Shown here: piece after piece, positions 17,980-27,252 of the stretch
Layout: every line of letters starts with the position of its first letter
How positions within the stretch are numbered: position 1 is the first letter of the stretch
Source of the DNA: Ensifer sp. PDNC004
GTDB taxonomy: Bacteria; Pseudomonadota; Alphaproteobacteria; Rhizobiales; Rhizobiaceae
Direction of reading: 5' to 3'
Assembly: GCF_016919405.1 (NCBI RefSeq)
Contig: NZ_CP070353.1
Location: forward strand, 3,243,501 to 3,307,500
Length of the DNA stretch: 64,000 bases
Translations under genes and position numbers: made by a program
Notes under the pieces: model-generated
Told to the model about the DNA's origin: nothing
The model's database searches: none
Seen by the model: only the letters and a program-made list of their open reading frames with translations

Positions 17980-18414
17980 ATGGATGATCTCGACCAGGCG
18001 CTCATCAGCGCGCTGCGCCAGAATGCGCGCATTCCCGTTTCGACGCTATCGGAAATGACGGGCGTGTCGCGGGCGACGGTCGCTGCCCGCATCGACAGGC
18101 TGGTCGCCAACGGCACGATCGCCGCCTTTACCATCCGCACCGGTGCGGAAATCCCGGCTTCGGGGGTTCGTGCCGTGGTCATGATCGAGGTGCACGGCAA
18201 GATGGCCGACCGTGTTGCCGAGCAGTTGCGCGGCCTGCCGCAGGTGCGCGCGCTGCACAGCACCAATGGACGTTGGGACTTTATCGCCGAGCTTCAGGAC
18301 CGCGATCTCGTCTCCTTCGACGAGACGCTGCGGCGCATCCGTCTGATCGACGGCATCACCGTCACGGAGACGAATATTCTGTTGAAAACCAGCAAGATGA
18401 CCGGCGCATTCTGA
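17980..18414 (+). CDS. Lrp/AsnC-family regulator, probably of rocFD
   Basis: 144 aa: an N-terminal HTH (LSEMTGVSRATVAARIDRLV) and a C-terminal RAM ligand-binding domain (RAVVMIEVHGKMADRVAEQLR). The gene is divergent from arginase across 155 bp. Lrp-type proteins next to arginine catabolism genes (ArgR-like activators of arcA/rocD in Agrobacterium and Rhizobium) respond to arginine or ornithine, so local activation is likely. The half-sites TTGC and GCAA flank the start region at about 17963-17980. Family assignment is sure; target and ligand are inferred. Confidence 0.88.
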   Translation: MDDLDQALISALRQNARIPVSTLSEMTGVSRATVAARIDRLVANGTIAAFTIRTGAEIPASGVRAVVMIEVHGKMADRVAEQLRGLPQVRALHSTNGRWDFIAELQDRDLVSFDETLRRIRLIDGITVTETNILLKTSKMTGAF

Positions 18415-18525
18415 ACGTTTCGGGCGGCTCGAACCGGCGAGGAAAATGCCTCTCGGAGTCGAATTGTTCTTGATTTGTTCTAATGTTCCGCTATGATGGC
18501 CGCCTCACCCAAGATGGAGGATGTC

Positions 18526-19008
18526 ATGGTTGCCAATGGCGGCAGGCTTGCCGATCGGCAGATCTGTGTGAAGCTGTTCGTCAGGCATGGCGACGAGGAT
18601 CGCGCTATCGCCTTCTATCGCGAAGCGCTCGGTGCCGAACTGCTGCAGCGGCATGAATGGCCGAGCGGCATTCTGACGAGTGCGGACTTGAGGATCGGGG
18701 AATCGGTGTTTCGGATTGCCGGGGCCAACCCGCGCCGCGATGCCGAGCCCAAGCTTGGCGGGCCGCGCTCGCCGCATGCGCTCGGCACGACGGCGGTGAT
18801 CCTGGAACTGCATGTGCGCGACGTCGATCGCGTCATCGGCCGGGCGATCGGCGCCGGAGCAAGCCTTCGCAATGCGGCCGAAACCTTGTCGACGGGCGAT
18901 CGCGTCGGCGCCTTCATCGATCCCTTCGGCCATATCTGGGCGCTGTTCAATGCCATGGAAGATGCCGATATCGTCGACCTGAGCATCGAGGCCCGCAACG
19001 CCGCCTGA
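18526..19008 (+). CDS. VOC-family protein, PhnB-like
   Basis: 160 aa glyoxalase/bleomycin-resistance fold protein. The N-terminal half reads KLFVRHGDEDRAIAFYREALGAELLQRHEW and the C-terminal half DRVGAFIDPFGHIWAL, as in PhnB/YdcJ-type proteins. ATG 18526 is chosen because GGAGG lies five bases before it; an ATG at 18493 lacks that. Its stop codon is inside the stem of the terminator at 18991-19024. Family members range from metalloenzymes to drug-binding proteins; the substrate is unknown. Being next to an aminoglycoside kinase gene makes a resistance role thinkable but is weak evidence. Confidence 0.8.
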   Translation: MVANGGRLADRQICVKLFVRHGDEDRAIAFYREALGAELLQRHEWPSGILTSADLRIGESVFRIAGANPRRDAEPKLGGPRSPHALGTTAVILELHVRDVDRVIGRAIGAGASLRNAAETLSTGDRVGAFIDPFGHIWALFNAMEDADIVDLSIEARNAA

Positions 19009-19024
19009 GGCGTTGCGGGCCTTT
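18991..19024 (+). terminator. Terminator overlapping the end of the VOC gene
   Basis: GCCCGCAACGCC and GGCGTTGCGGGC form a perfect 12-bp stem with a 6-base loop that includes the stop codon, followed by CTTTC. Confidence 0.75.
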
Positions 19025-19058
19025 CGCCGTCTGGACGTATGCTTTGATGGCTACGCGA

Positions 19059-19859
19059 TCAGAAGAACTCGTCGAGCAGGCAGTAGAAGTCGCGTTTCTC
19101 GGAATCGTCCTTGTCGATACCGTAGCGGGTCAGAAACGGCTGAACCCATTCCTCGCCGAGATTGTAGGCGACGCTGCGGCAGGCGAGTGCGATGTCCTGA
19201 TAGGGGTCGGCGACGCCCAGCCGGCTGCAATCGATGAAGCCGGAAAACCGGCCGTTCTTCTCGATGATGTTCGGCAGGCAGGCGTCGCCATGGGTGACGA
19301 CGAGCTTGCCGGCTCGGGGCATGCGCGCCTGCAGTTCGGCAAAGAGATCCGCCGCCGTGCGGCCGAGCCGCGTTTCGTCGAAGTCGCTCTCGTCGATCAC
19401 GCCGGCCTGGGTGCGCGTCTTCGCGATGGCGATGCGCTTTTCGATCCGATGATCGAAGGGGCAGGTGGCGATATCCAGCGCATGCAGTCGCTTCAGGGCG
19501 TCGGCAAGGATGACGATCTGGTCCTTGGGCGACAATGTCGTGGAGGCGAGGTCTGTCCCTTCCACGGCCTGCAGCAGCAGCCAGCTGGTTTGCGCGCCGA
19601 AGGCGCGGGCGATCACCCGGGGGCAGGGCACATCCTTTGATGCCAGCCAATCAAGCCGCGCAGCCTCGTCGACGAACTCGCCGAACGGGCCGGCTTCCTC
19701 GAGCTTCAGAACCAGCATGGGACGATCGGGCGCCTTGAGGAGAAAGATGCTCGAGTCGGATTGCCCGAGCAGATCACGGTTCCACTGATAGCCGTCGACG
19801 AAGGGGTGGAATTGGGCGGGCAGTTGGGGATGCGGAAAAGAAGAGGGCAAGGCAATCAC
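19059..19859 (-). CDS. Aminoglycoside 3'-phosphotransferase, APH(3')/NptII-like
   Basis: 266 aa kinase that by family would phosphorylate the 3'-hydroxyl of kanamycin/neomycin-type aminoglycosides. The catalytic loop is THGDACLPNII (HGD...N), the metal-binding segment GFIDCSRLGVADPYQDIALA, and the C-terminus FYCLLDEFF. From memory these segments differ from transposon Tn5 NptII at only a few positions. A GTG at 19859 gives the NptII-like length; the ribosome site is poor, so the start is uncertain. The base composition is like its neighbours and no transposon ends are seen, so it looks resident. Whether it confers resistance depends on expression. Confidence 0.85.
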   Translation of the reverse strand: MIALPSSFPHPQLPAQFHPFVDGYQWNRDLLGQSDSSIFLLKAPDRPMLVLKLEEAGPFGEFVDEAARLDWLASKDVPCPRVIARAFGAQTSWLLLQAVEGTDLASTTLSPKDQIVILADALKRLHALDIATCPFDHRIEKRIAIAKTRTQAGVIDESDFDETRLGRTAADLFAELQARMPRAGKLVVTHGDACLPNIIEKNGRFSGFIDCSRLGVADPYQDIALACRSVAYNLGEEWVQPFLTRYGIDKDDSEKRDFYCLLDEFF

Positions 19860-20083
19860 CTGAAAAAGGAATGAAACAAATGGGGCGTGCGGTCGCGCGC
19901 CGACACCGATGTAGGTTCGGCAAAGTGGCAATTCCACGGAGCGATCTCGGAAGTTTTCGACACCGCCTGAGCGCAAATCGCCTTTCATGGTGCGTCTTCG
20001 TCAAATCTCCATCAAAACTTCGCAAAGCCCGCTCGGGCTGACCGCAAAGTCACCTTTTTTGAACGTGTTTCGAAGAGGTGCTC

Positions 20084-20578
20084 ATGGGCGTGAACCACGA
20101 TGAACTGCTGTCGGCTGCCGAATGCGCCGACCGCCTCGGCCTAACCATCCGCGCTCTCAAGGTCTATGAGGATCGCGGCCTGATCTCGCCGCGGCGGACG
20201 GAGAAGAAGTGGCGGCTCTATGGTGCCGTCGAAATCGCGCGGCTGACCGAAATCCTGGCGCTGCGACGGCTTGGCCTCAGCCTCACCCGGATTACCGAGA
20301 TGCTTGCCGGTACCGCGCCGGCCCTTCGGCAAACGCTTGCCGTCCAGCAATCGGCATTCTTGGACCTGCGCGACCGTGTCGAACACAGCCTGTCCTTGAT
20401 CGATGCGGCGCTCGAGAAGATCGAGCGGGGCGATGCTCTCTCTATCGACGAACTCGTCGCGCTTGCCCGAAGGACCGAGATGACGAGCCTGTCGCCCGAC
20501 GCCGTCGCGTGGAGCCGCTACGAGCAGACGCGCCCGCGCCGCGAGGCCTCCTTCGTTCCCGAGAACGGCTGGGCCTGA
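20084..20578 (+). CDS. MerR-family transcriptional regulator
   Basis: 164 aa with an N-terminal MerR winged HTH (LSAAECADRLGLTIRALKVYEDRGLI) and a coiled-coil region ending near residue 130. It contains no cysteines, so metal sensing of the MerR/CueR type is unlikely; a drug, redox-independent or general stress role remains open. ATG 20084 follows GAGG. It is divergent from the aminoglycoside kinase gene across 224 bp; a regulatory link is possible, but I see no MerR-type dyad with a 19-base promoter spacer there. Confidence 0.85.
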   Translation: MGVNHDELLSAAECADRLGLTIRALKVYEDRGLISPRRTEKKWRLYGAVEIARLTEILALRRLGLSLTRITEMLAGTAPALRQTLAVQQSAFLDLRDRVEHSLSLIDAALEKIERGDALSIDELVALARRTEMTSLSPDAVAWSRYEQTRPRREASFVPENGWA

Positions 20579-20709
20579 AACAGGTCGTGCAGGAATGCGC
20601 GGCGGTTCTGCGCTGATGCCATGCAGCAGAGCCGAGCTTGAAGCACCACCGGCGCATTTGAAGGATTGCGGCAGACTTCGCCGTCGAGGCGATCTTCGTG
20701 AAGAGAGAT

Positions 20710-20742
20710 GAGCCCGCGGATCGCGACCGGATCCGCGGGCTC
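20710..20742 (-). terminator. Terminator-like hairpin after tamB
   Basis: Perfect 13-bp stem GAGCCCGCGGATC / GATCCGCGGGCTC with a 7-base loop, 51 bp past the tamB stop. On the minus strand the sequence after it is only moderately T-rich (ATCTCTCTTC). Confidence 0.65.
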
Positions 20743-20792
20743 CCTCACGCTCACTGCTGAGCAGGGCAGGCGTATTTTTCGCCGGGCGCCGC

Positions 20793-23700
20793 TCAATATT
20801 CCTTTTCGAAGAAGACACCGCCCGAGGCCGAACCGTCGCCGGCGGCCGAGCCTTTGAGCTTTACGCCCTTGCCGACATCGAGATTGATGACCGCCTTGCT
20901 GGAGGCGGAATCGGAGCCCTGCTGCAGTTCGATATAGGTGCGGTCGTTGAGATACTTGCCGGCGCGCACGGACGCACCGCCATTCTCGTCGGTGGTGACG
21001 TCGAGATCGTCGACGCCGAGTTTGTTGCGCAGGCCGTCGAGCAGCGACGTCGAGCCGCCGCCGGCCAACTGGCTGACGGCGGACGCAAGCTGGGCGATCT
21101 GGAAGGCCGAGAGGTTCGACAGCGACCGGTTGAAGATCAGCTGCGCCAGGATTTCATCCTGCGGCAGGGCCGGGGAGGACGAGAAGGCGATCTGCGGATT
21201 GTTGGCGAGGCCCGCCACCGAGACGGTGATGGTGGTCGCGCCGACGCTGGACGTCGCCTTCAGATCGAGCGTCGGGATCAGGTCGCCGCCAAAGCCGATA
21301 TTGCCGTCGGTGAAGGTCAGGCGCTTGCCGAGGATTTCAAGCCGCCCGCGGCGCATCTCGAAGCCACCGGAAATGACCGGCTGCACCGCAGTGCCGCGGA
21401 TCGTCAGGTCGCCGCCAAGTTCCGCGTCGATGCCGCGGCCGCGCACGAAGATCTGGTGCGCATTGACGCCGAGATCGAAGGCGATCACGCCGCTGGCATT
21501 GGCGCCGGCAGCCGGCACTTCGTCCTTGCGCAGGTCCTTGACCATCTTCTGCACCTTGGGCGGTGCATTCTTGTGCTTGATGTCAATCGCCGACAGCGAG
21601 GTCGGCAGCTTCTCGGGAATGGTGATCGAGGCCTTGCGGATCGTCACCTTGCCGCCGAGCGTCGGGGTCGCGACCAGGGGGCCGGTCAGCGTCATCTCGC
21701 CGGCGACATTGGCGTTGAACAGCGTGCCGTCGACGTAGGTCGCGTTGTTCAGCTTGATCTTCAGGTTGGCCGGGAAGCCTGAACCCGGCACGGTGCCGAC
21801 GGTGCCGCTGGCTTCGACCGAGCCGCCGGTCGCGAGATTGGCCGAGAGCCTCGAGATCGTCGCCTGCTTGCCGTCGAGCGCGACATTGGCGGTCAGGTCG
21901 TTGAGCGCCAGGTTGCGGCGCACGTCGACGAGGCGCCCACCTGACGTGGCGATCGTGCCGGCGATCTGCGGCGCCTTGGCCGAGCCGGAAATCGCCACAT
22001 CGACATTCGCCTGACCCGTCAGCGTGAAGCCCTTTTCCGCCATCAGGTTGGCGATGAGCGCGAAGGGGACGTTGCCATTGAACTTCATCGCGATCGGCAT
22101 GTTGCCGCCGATATCGACATTGCCGCCGCCCTTGAAGGAAAGGCCGCCGGCGCCCGAAAGCGTCGTATCGAGCGTCACCTTGTTGTTGGCAAACTTGCCG
22201 TCCGCCGTCACGTCAAAAGCCGCAACGCCGGCCGTTCGCGCCGCTGCGAGCGAGGCGCCCGACCATTTGAGATCGTAGGCGACGACCGGTGCAGACGCGC
22301 CACCCTCGACATCGACGGTGCCGGCGATCGTACCCTCGGCGCCGAGATCCGGCGCAAAGGCGTTGACCAGTGCTGCGGGCAGGGCGTTGAGCTTCGCCGT
22401 GATGTCGAGCTTTTCGCCAGCGGTGCCGTTGACGGCGATCGTGCCTTTCGACGCCTGGATCGTCAGCGCGTTGAGACGGACGGTGCCGTTTTCGATGGCG
22501 ATCACCGTCGGCTGCGCCAATTTCAGGGCAATGCCTTTCGGCGTTGCGCCAAAGGATGTGAGGCGGATTTCCGTGCGGCCTTTGGAGCTGGCAAGGTCGC
22601 CCTTCACCGTCAGCGGTCCGCCGTCGTATTTGCCGTCGACGGAAAAGCCGGTGCGGCCGGCCTGTTGCTCGAAATCGACGGCGAGTCCGGAAACACGGTT
22701 TTCGCCCTGCGCCACGGTTTCGGCGCGGATGCTGCCCTTGACCGCAAGGACCGCAAGGTCCGCGATGGTGATGTCGGCGGTCGGCTTGGAAATCGTCAGC
22801 TGATCGCGCTTGATGCCGCTGCCGCCGGCCTTGACGACGACGGAGGTAATGCCGTTTGCGGTCTTGATGGCAGCGGAACCGTTGAGGTCGCCGGATGCCT
22901 TCTGCCCGGCCATGGCGGCAAGCAGGCCGAGATCAGGCAGGTCGAAGCTGATCGTGCCGTCCGGCTTGAAATCGGGGGTGAAGCTGATCGCCCCGGTCAG
23001 CTTGTTCTCGCCGATCCTGGCTTCGAGCACCGGGATTGCGGTCTGGCCGTCCTTCGAGACGACGTCGGCCTTGACGTCGATGGCCTGGCCGTCGAGCGCA
23101 CCGGTTGCCGTCAGACTTGCCTGCGGGCTCGATGGGTTGGCCTTGGCGTCGGCCTTGACGTTGAGGTCGCTGAGCGTGCGCCCGGCCAATGTCGCGCCGC
23201 TTGAGGTCAGCTCGGCCTTGATGCCGAGTTCGGCGAGCGGGCCGGTCACGGCGGCAGTGAATTCGGCCTTGCCCTTGGCATCGTCAAGCACCTTGCCGAG
23301 ATCGGGCAGTGTGCCCTTGAGATCGGCCGTCAGGTTGCTCTGTGCGAGCGCAACGGTGCCGGCCGCCTCGATCGTGCCCGACTTGAGCTCGATACCCTCC
23401 ACGGTGACGCCGCCGTCGCTTGCCGTCTTCACCTCGCCCGAGAGTGCGATCGTGCCGTCGAACTTCGCTGCGGCTGCCGGCGGCAGCGCGCCTGGAACGG
23501 CAAAGAGCTTGAAGGCGGCGGAAACCGTATTCTCGTCGCGATAGAAGGCGCCGGTGAGCGAACCGCCAACGCCGGGGCTCTCGATCGTTACCGGATTGAA
23601 GGCGATGCTTTCCTTCGTCACGGACAGGTTGGCGTCGATCTTCATCGGCACCTGCACCAGGCGGGCGAGGTTTGCATCGTTGAAGCCGGCTTCGCCCACT

Positions 23701-24971
23701 TCGATTGCCGCCTTCACCAGACCGGATTGCGCCTGGACATTGAAGCCGTCGCTACGTGCCGAGAGCTTGACTGCGCCGAGCGCCACGTCCGGCAGCGCCA
23801 CGGAGGTGACGTCTGCGGCGAGATCGAGGATCGCGGCTTGCGCGTCGCCGATGAGCGAGAAGTCGACGGAATTGATCTTGGCCTGCGCCTCACCCTTCTG
23901 CAGCGGCCAGCGGAAATCGACCGGGCCGTTGGTGCCGGCAAGCCTGGCCTTGAGGTTGTTCTCGCCCTTGCTGTCGTAGGTTCCAAAAGCGGCAAAGGAG
24001 AGCGCGCCGGTCGCCACATGAGCCTTGTCGACCTGCACCAGCCCCTGGTCGTTGAACGCGGCGGCGATGTCGATCCTGGTCTCACCCTCGAACATCGGGC
24101 GCAGCGCTGGCGGCATCAGCGAGCCGAAGCCGCCGCCACCGTCGACCGTCAGCCGGTGCATTCCGTCAGGCGTCTGGACGTGGCGACCGTCGAGCTTGAG
24201 AATTTTGCTGCCGTCGAGTGCTGCCGTAGCGCTGCCGCTCCAGTCGGAAAGCGGGCCTTCACCGGTCAGCTTGATGTTGACCGAAGGCTCGTTCGGGAGG
24301 CGAAGCAGCTTTGCCAGCACGCCGTTGTTCGGTTCGTCCACGGTCGCTTCAAGCTTCAGCTCGTTGCCCGCCGGATTGAAGACGATATCGGCGACCGCGC
24401 GTGCTTCCGGCCGGTCGCGCTGGGCGGCCGCAAGCTGAAGGGCGATGCTTTCGTTGGTCGCGTTCACCTTGCCGCTGGCGGTCAGGAACTGGTCCTCGCC
24501 GGCGATCGCCTTGCCGATGATGATCTCCTTGAGATCAATCGCGTCGATCTTGACGTCGACGGGAAGCGCAAAGGTCGAGCGGACTTCCTTGGTCTCGGAG
24601 GAGGGGATCGGCAGGCGCTCGACGCGGATCGAGCCGGCCGAGAGCGCTGCGGCTTCGAAGCGGAAGGAGAGGAGGGCGGCGGGCGACCAGTCGAGATTGA
24701 CGTCGCGCACTTCGGCATAGATGCCCTCGCCATCGAACAGCGTGATGCTTCCGGCCGTGAACTTGCCGGTCAAAAGCGCGCTCGGATCGGCGATCCGCAC
24801 GATCTGGTCGGGTGTTGCCGCATATTTCTCGATTGCCCAGGCGACGAGCCGGGCGCCGGGTGTGGTGAAGCCCACGAAGGCGACGAGAAGAAGGGCAACG
24901 ATCGCAAGCACGCCAAGCACACGAAGGCCATAGCGCAGCGTCGCGCGAAGGAAACGGACGACCTGATTCAT
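20793..24971 (-). CDS. tamB: Translocation and assembly module protein TamB
   Basis: 1392 aa inner-membrane-anchored protein that bridges the periplasm to TamA and takes part in outer-membrane protein insertion and/or lipid transport. A single N-terminal signal anchor (GVLAIVALLLVAFVGF, about 19-34) is followed by a long beta-rich periplasmic region, rich in repeated short beta-strand patterns, and the C-terminal TamB/DUF490 domain (about 1000-1392, with FDLGVNAHQIFVRGRGIDAE and QDEILAQLIFNRSL). The last residues, GVFFEKEY, are typical. It lies 103 bp downstream of tamA on the same strand. Length is within the usual range for alphaproteobacteria. Confidence 0.95.
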   Translation of the reverse strand: MNQVVRFLRATLRYGLRVLGVLAIVALLLVAFVGFTTPGARLVAWAIEKYAATPDQIVRIADPSALLTGKFTAGSITLFDGEGIYAEVRDVNLDWSPAALLSFRFEAAALSAGSIRVERLPIPSSETKEVRSTFALPVDVKIDAIDLKEIIIGKAIAGEDQFLTASGKVNATNESIALQLAAAQRDRPEARAVADIVFNPAGNELKLEATVDEPNNGVLAKLLRLPNEPSVNIKLTGEGPLSDWSGSATAALDGSKILKLDGRHVQTPDGMHRLTVDGGGGFGSLMPPALRPMFEGETRIDIAAAFNDQGLVQVDKAHVATGALSFAAFGTYDSKGENNLKARLAGTNGPVDFRWPLQKGEAQAKINSVDFSLIGDAQAAILDLAADVTSVALPDVALGAVKLSARSDGFNVQAQSGLVKAAIEVGEAGFNDANLARLVQVPMKIDANLSVTKESIAFNPVTIESPGVGGSLTGAFYRDENTVSAAFKLFAVPGALPPAAAAKFDGTIALSGEVKTASDGGVTVEGIELKSGTIEAAGTVALAQSNLTADLKGTLPDLGKVLDDAKGKAEFTAAVTGPLAELGIKAELTSSGATLAGRTLSDLNVKADAKANPSSPQASLTATGALDGQAIDVKADVVSKDGQTAIPVLEARIGENKLTGAISFTPDFKPDGTISFDLPDLGLLAAMAGQKASGDLNGSAAIKTANGITSVVVKAGGSGIKRDQLTISKPTADITIADLAVLAVKGSIRAETVAQGENRVSGLAVDFEQQAGRTGFSVDGKYDGGPLTVKGDLASSKGRTEIRLTSFGATPKGIALKLAQPTVIAIENGTVRLNALTIQASKGTIAVNGTAGEKLDITAKLNALPAALVNAFAPDLGAEGTIAGTVDVEGGASAPVVAYDLKWSGASLAAARTAGVAAFDVTADGKFANNKVTLDTTLSGAGGLSFKGGGNVDIGGNMPIAMKFNGNVPFALIANLMAEKGFTLTGQANVDVAISGSAKAPQIAGTIATSGGRLVDVRRNLALNDLTANVALDGKQATISRLSANLATGGSVEASGTVGTVPGSGFPANLKIKLNNATYVDGTLFNANVAGEMTLTGPLVATPTLGGKVTIRKASITIPEKLPTSLSAIDIKHKNAPPKVQKMVKDLRKDEVPAAGANASGVIAFDLGVNAHQIFVRGRGIDAELGGDLTIRGTAVQPVISGGFEMRRGRLEILGKRLTFTDGNIGFGGDLIPTLDLKATSSVGATTITVSVAGLANNPQIAFSSSPALPQDEILAQLIFNRSLSNLSAFQIAQLASAVSQLAGGGSTSLLDGLRNKLGVDDLDVTTDENGGASVRAGKYLNDRTYIELQQGSDSASSKAVINLDVGKGVKLKGSAAGDGSASGGVFFEKEY

Positions 24972-25074
24972 GATCTACCCATAACGCAAGTTGCGCGGCA
25001 GCGGAATCGCCGCGGGGAGAAACTATCGCGCAATGACGGCGATTTGCCGATTCCTGCGGGAGAAACGGCCTGGA

Positions 25075-27000
25075 TCAGAAGGATTGGCCGATGCCGGCAT
25101 AGATGCCGTATTTCGTTCCGTTCGGATATTTGTTGAGCGGTACGGCGAAGTCGAGGCGGATCGGGCCGAAGGGCGTGGCATAACGCAGGCCGATGCCGGC
25201 GCCGGCGCGAATGTCGGAGAAATCGGGTGTCGTCTTCGCCGAGACGGTACCTGCGTCGATGAAGGGCACGACGCCGATGGTGTCGGTGACCGCGATGCGG
25301 GCTTCGAGCGAGGCGTTGACATAGGAGCGCCCGCCGGTCTCGCGGTCGTCGGAATTGCGCGGGCCGATCTCCTGGTAGGAATAGCCGCGCACCGAGCCGC
25401 CACCGCCGAGATAGAAGCGACGGTTGGCCGGGATGTCCTCGAGCCCGCTGCCGCCGACGAGCACGCCCGCGCCGATCTTGCCGGCAAGCACGAAGCGCTT
25501 CTCGTCGCCGAGCGCATGGTAGCCGGACGCCGACGCTTCGAAGGACGAGAAGAAGGTCTGCCCCTTGATCTCGTAGCTCGGCTTGGCGTTGATCATCGCC
25601 CGATAGCCTTCGGTCGCGTTCAGCTTGTCGTTGCGGGTATCGCGAACATATTCGAGCGGGACCGCGGCCGTCAGATAGGAATTCGAGCCGAAGGCGTCGT
25701 CGATGTTGGCCCAGCTCAATTCGCCGCCGCCGGAGAAGGTGTCGGTCGGCGAGAGTTCGAAGGTCGCGCCGGCGGCACCCGTCAGGATCTTGGCGCGATA
25801 GGCGTCCGGGTCCTGGATGTTGGCCTTGAGGCTGGCGGTAAAGGTGGAGGCGGGACCGAAGGCGCCCGGCTTTGCAAAGAGAATGCCGACCGAATAGTCG
25901 AGCTTGTCGAGCTCCTTGGTCTCGCCGATGCGGTCGACCGAGCCCTCGATGCGCAGCGATTCGGCGCGGCCGAAAAGATTGCGGTGTCCCCAATAGCCCG
26001 AAAGCCCGAGGCCGTCGGTCGTCGAAACCTGGGCGCCGAAGCCGAAATACTTGTGCTTGCCTTCGGAGACCTCGATCTTCATCGGGATCGATCCATCAGG
26101 CGAAAGCGTGTTGGCTTCCTTGATGGTGACGCTCGAAAAGACGCCGAGCTGGCGCAGCCGCTCGGAGGCCTTGCGGATGTCCTCCGGCGAATAGGGACGG
26201 CCCTCGTTGAGGCGCGAATAGTCGCGCACGAAACCGGGATCGACGGTCTTCGTCCCGCCGACGGTGACCTCGCCGACCGGGGCGACGGGGCCGCCGCTGG
26301 CGCCGATGACGATGTCGACCGTTGAATTGGCGTGGTTGGCGACGGCGCTGCGTTCGGTGAGCTTGGCCATCGGCCGGCCCTGCTCACGCAGGTCGTTCAC
26401 GACCTTTTCGCCGGCCTTGATGATAAGGGTGGAATCGGCGCGCGCGCCGGCGGGCAGGCCGTAATCGGCGGGACTGAAGCTGGCCGCGTCGCCTTCGAAC
26501 CTGACGGAACCGACGTTGAAGACCGGGCCCGGCGTCACGGTGACGGTAACCGGGATAGGCTTGCCATCCGGGAAAGACGGATCCGGCGGCAGGCTGTCGA
26601 TATCCTGGCCGTTGACGCGGATCGCGATGGTGCCGCCGTAGCGCGCCTTTTCGTAGAGTGCGGCCAACAGCCGGTCGCGGTCGTCGCGGGCCCGGATGGC
26701 GAGCCCAAGATCGCCGGAGACCGGCTTTTCCTGGCCCTGCACGAGCTGCGAGCTGTTTTCCAGCGCTTCCTTCAGTTCGTCGTCGTCGGTGCCGGCGTCG
26801 AAGGTGAGGGTATAGTTGACCGGGTCGATGACCGGCGCTTCTTCCTCGTCGCTCTCGAAAAACTTCATGCCGAAGAGCTTGAAGGCATAGGCCTTCTCGG
26901 CGGAAAGCGGGCCGAGCGCGCACGTAAAGGCAACAGCAAGCGCAGTCGCTGCCTTCCAGTACGCAATACTCGACCGTGGTGGGGACATTCGCTTCCGCAT
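25075..27000 (-). CDS. tamA: Outer membrane translocation and assembly protein TamA
   Basis: 641 aa Omp85-family protein. The chosen start at 27000 gives a basic N-terminus and a signal peptide cleaved near SAEKAYAF; POTRA-like domains fill about 60-290 and a 16-stranded barrel the rest, with YLGGGGSVRGYSYQ (the VRGY loop motif) and a C-terminal strand ending in GQSF. ATG 26988 is an alternative start. It pairs with tamB directly downstream. The barrel opens a path or disrupts the outer membrane for client insertion in the known TAM systems. Confidence 0.93.
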   Translation of the reverse strand: MRKRMSPPRSSIAYWKAATALAVAFTCALGPLSAEKAYAFKLFGMKFFESDEEEAPVIDPVNYTLTFDAGTDDDELKEALENSSQLVQGQEKPVSGDLGLAIRARDDRDRLLAALYEKARYGGTIAIRVNGQDIDSLPPDPSFPDGKPIPVTVTVTPGPVFNVGSVRFEGDAASFSPADYGLPAGARADSTLIIKAGEKVVNDLREQGRPMAKLTERSAVANHANSTVDIVIGASGGPVAPVGEVTVGGTKTVDPGFVRDYSRLNEGRPYSPEDIRKASERLRQLGVFSSVTIKEANTLSPDGSIPMKIEVSEGKHKYFGFGAQVSTTDGLGLSGYWGHRNLFGRAESLRIEGSVDRIGETKELDKLDYSVGILFAKPGAFGPASTFTASLKANIQDPDAYRAKILTGAAGATFELSPTDTFSGGGELSWANIDDAFGSNSYLTAAVPLEYVRDTRNDKLNATEGYRAMINAKPSYEIKGQTFFSSFEASASGYHALGDEKRFVLAGKIGAGVLVGGSGLEDIPANRRFYLGGGGSVRGYSYQEIGPRNSDDRETGGRSYVNASLEARIAVTDTIGVVPFIDAGTVSAKTTPDFSDIRAGAGIGLRYATPFGPIRLDFAVPLNKYPNGTKYGIYAGIGQSF

Positions 27001-27252
27001 CCCGTCTTCAGGCGACCCAATACAAACTGCCTGCTTATGCGGCCGGGTCACTATTGCATGCCTAAGGTTTTCCATCTGTTAACGATGACGATCCGTTGCA
27101 TCCACCCCTCATGCCGAGATTCGGTGTCGATTTCGTCGAAAAAGCGCGGAAATGTTGTCGGCGCAGCACAACCGCCGGATCTGCGGTGCCGGCAACTAGG
27201 TACGCGCCCGGCCTTCGCCGGAGCCGCGGGCCTCGCCCGAGGTGCCATATTG

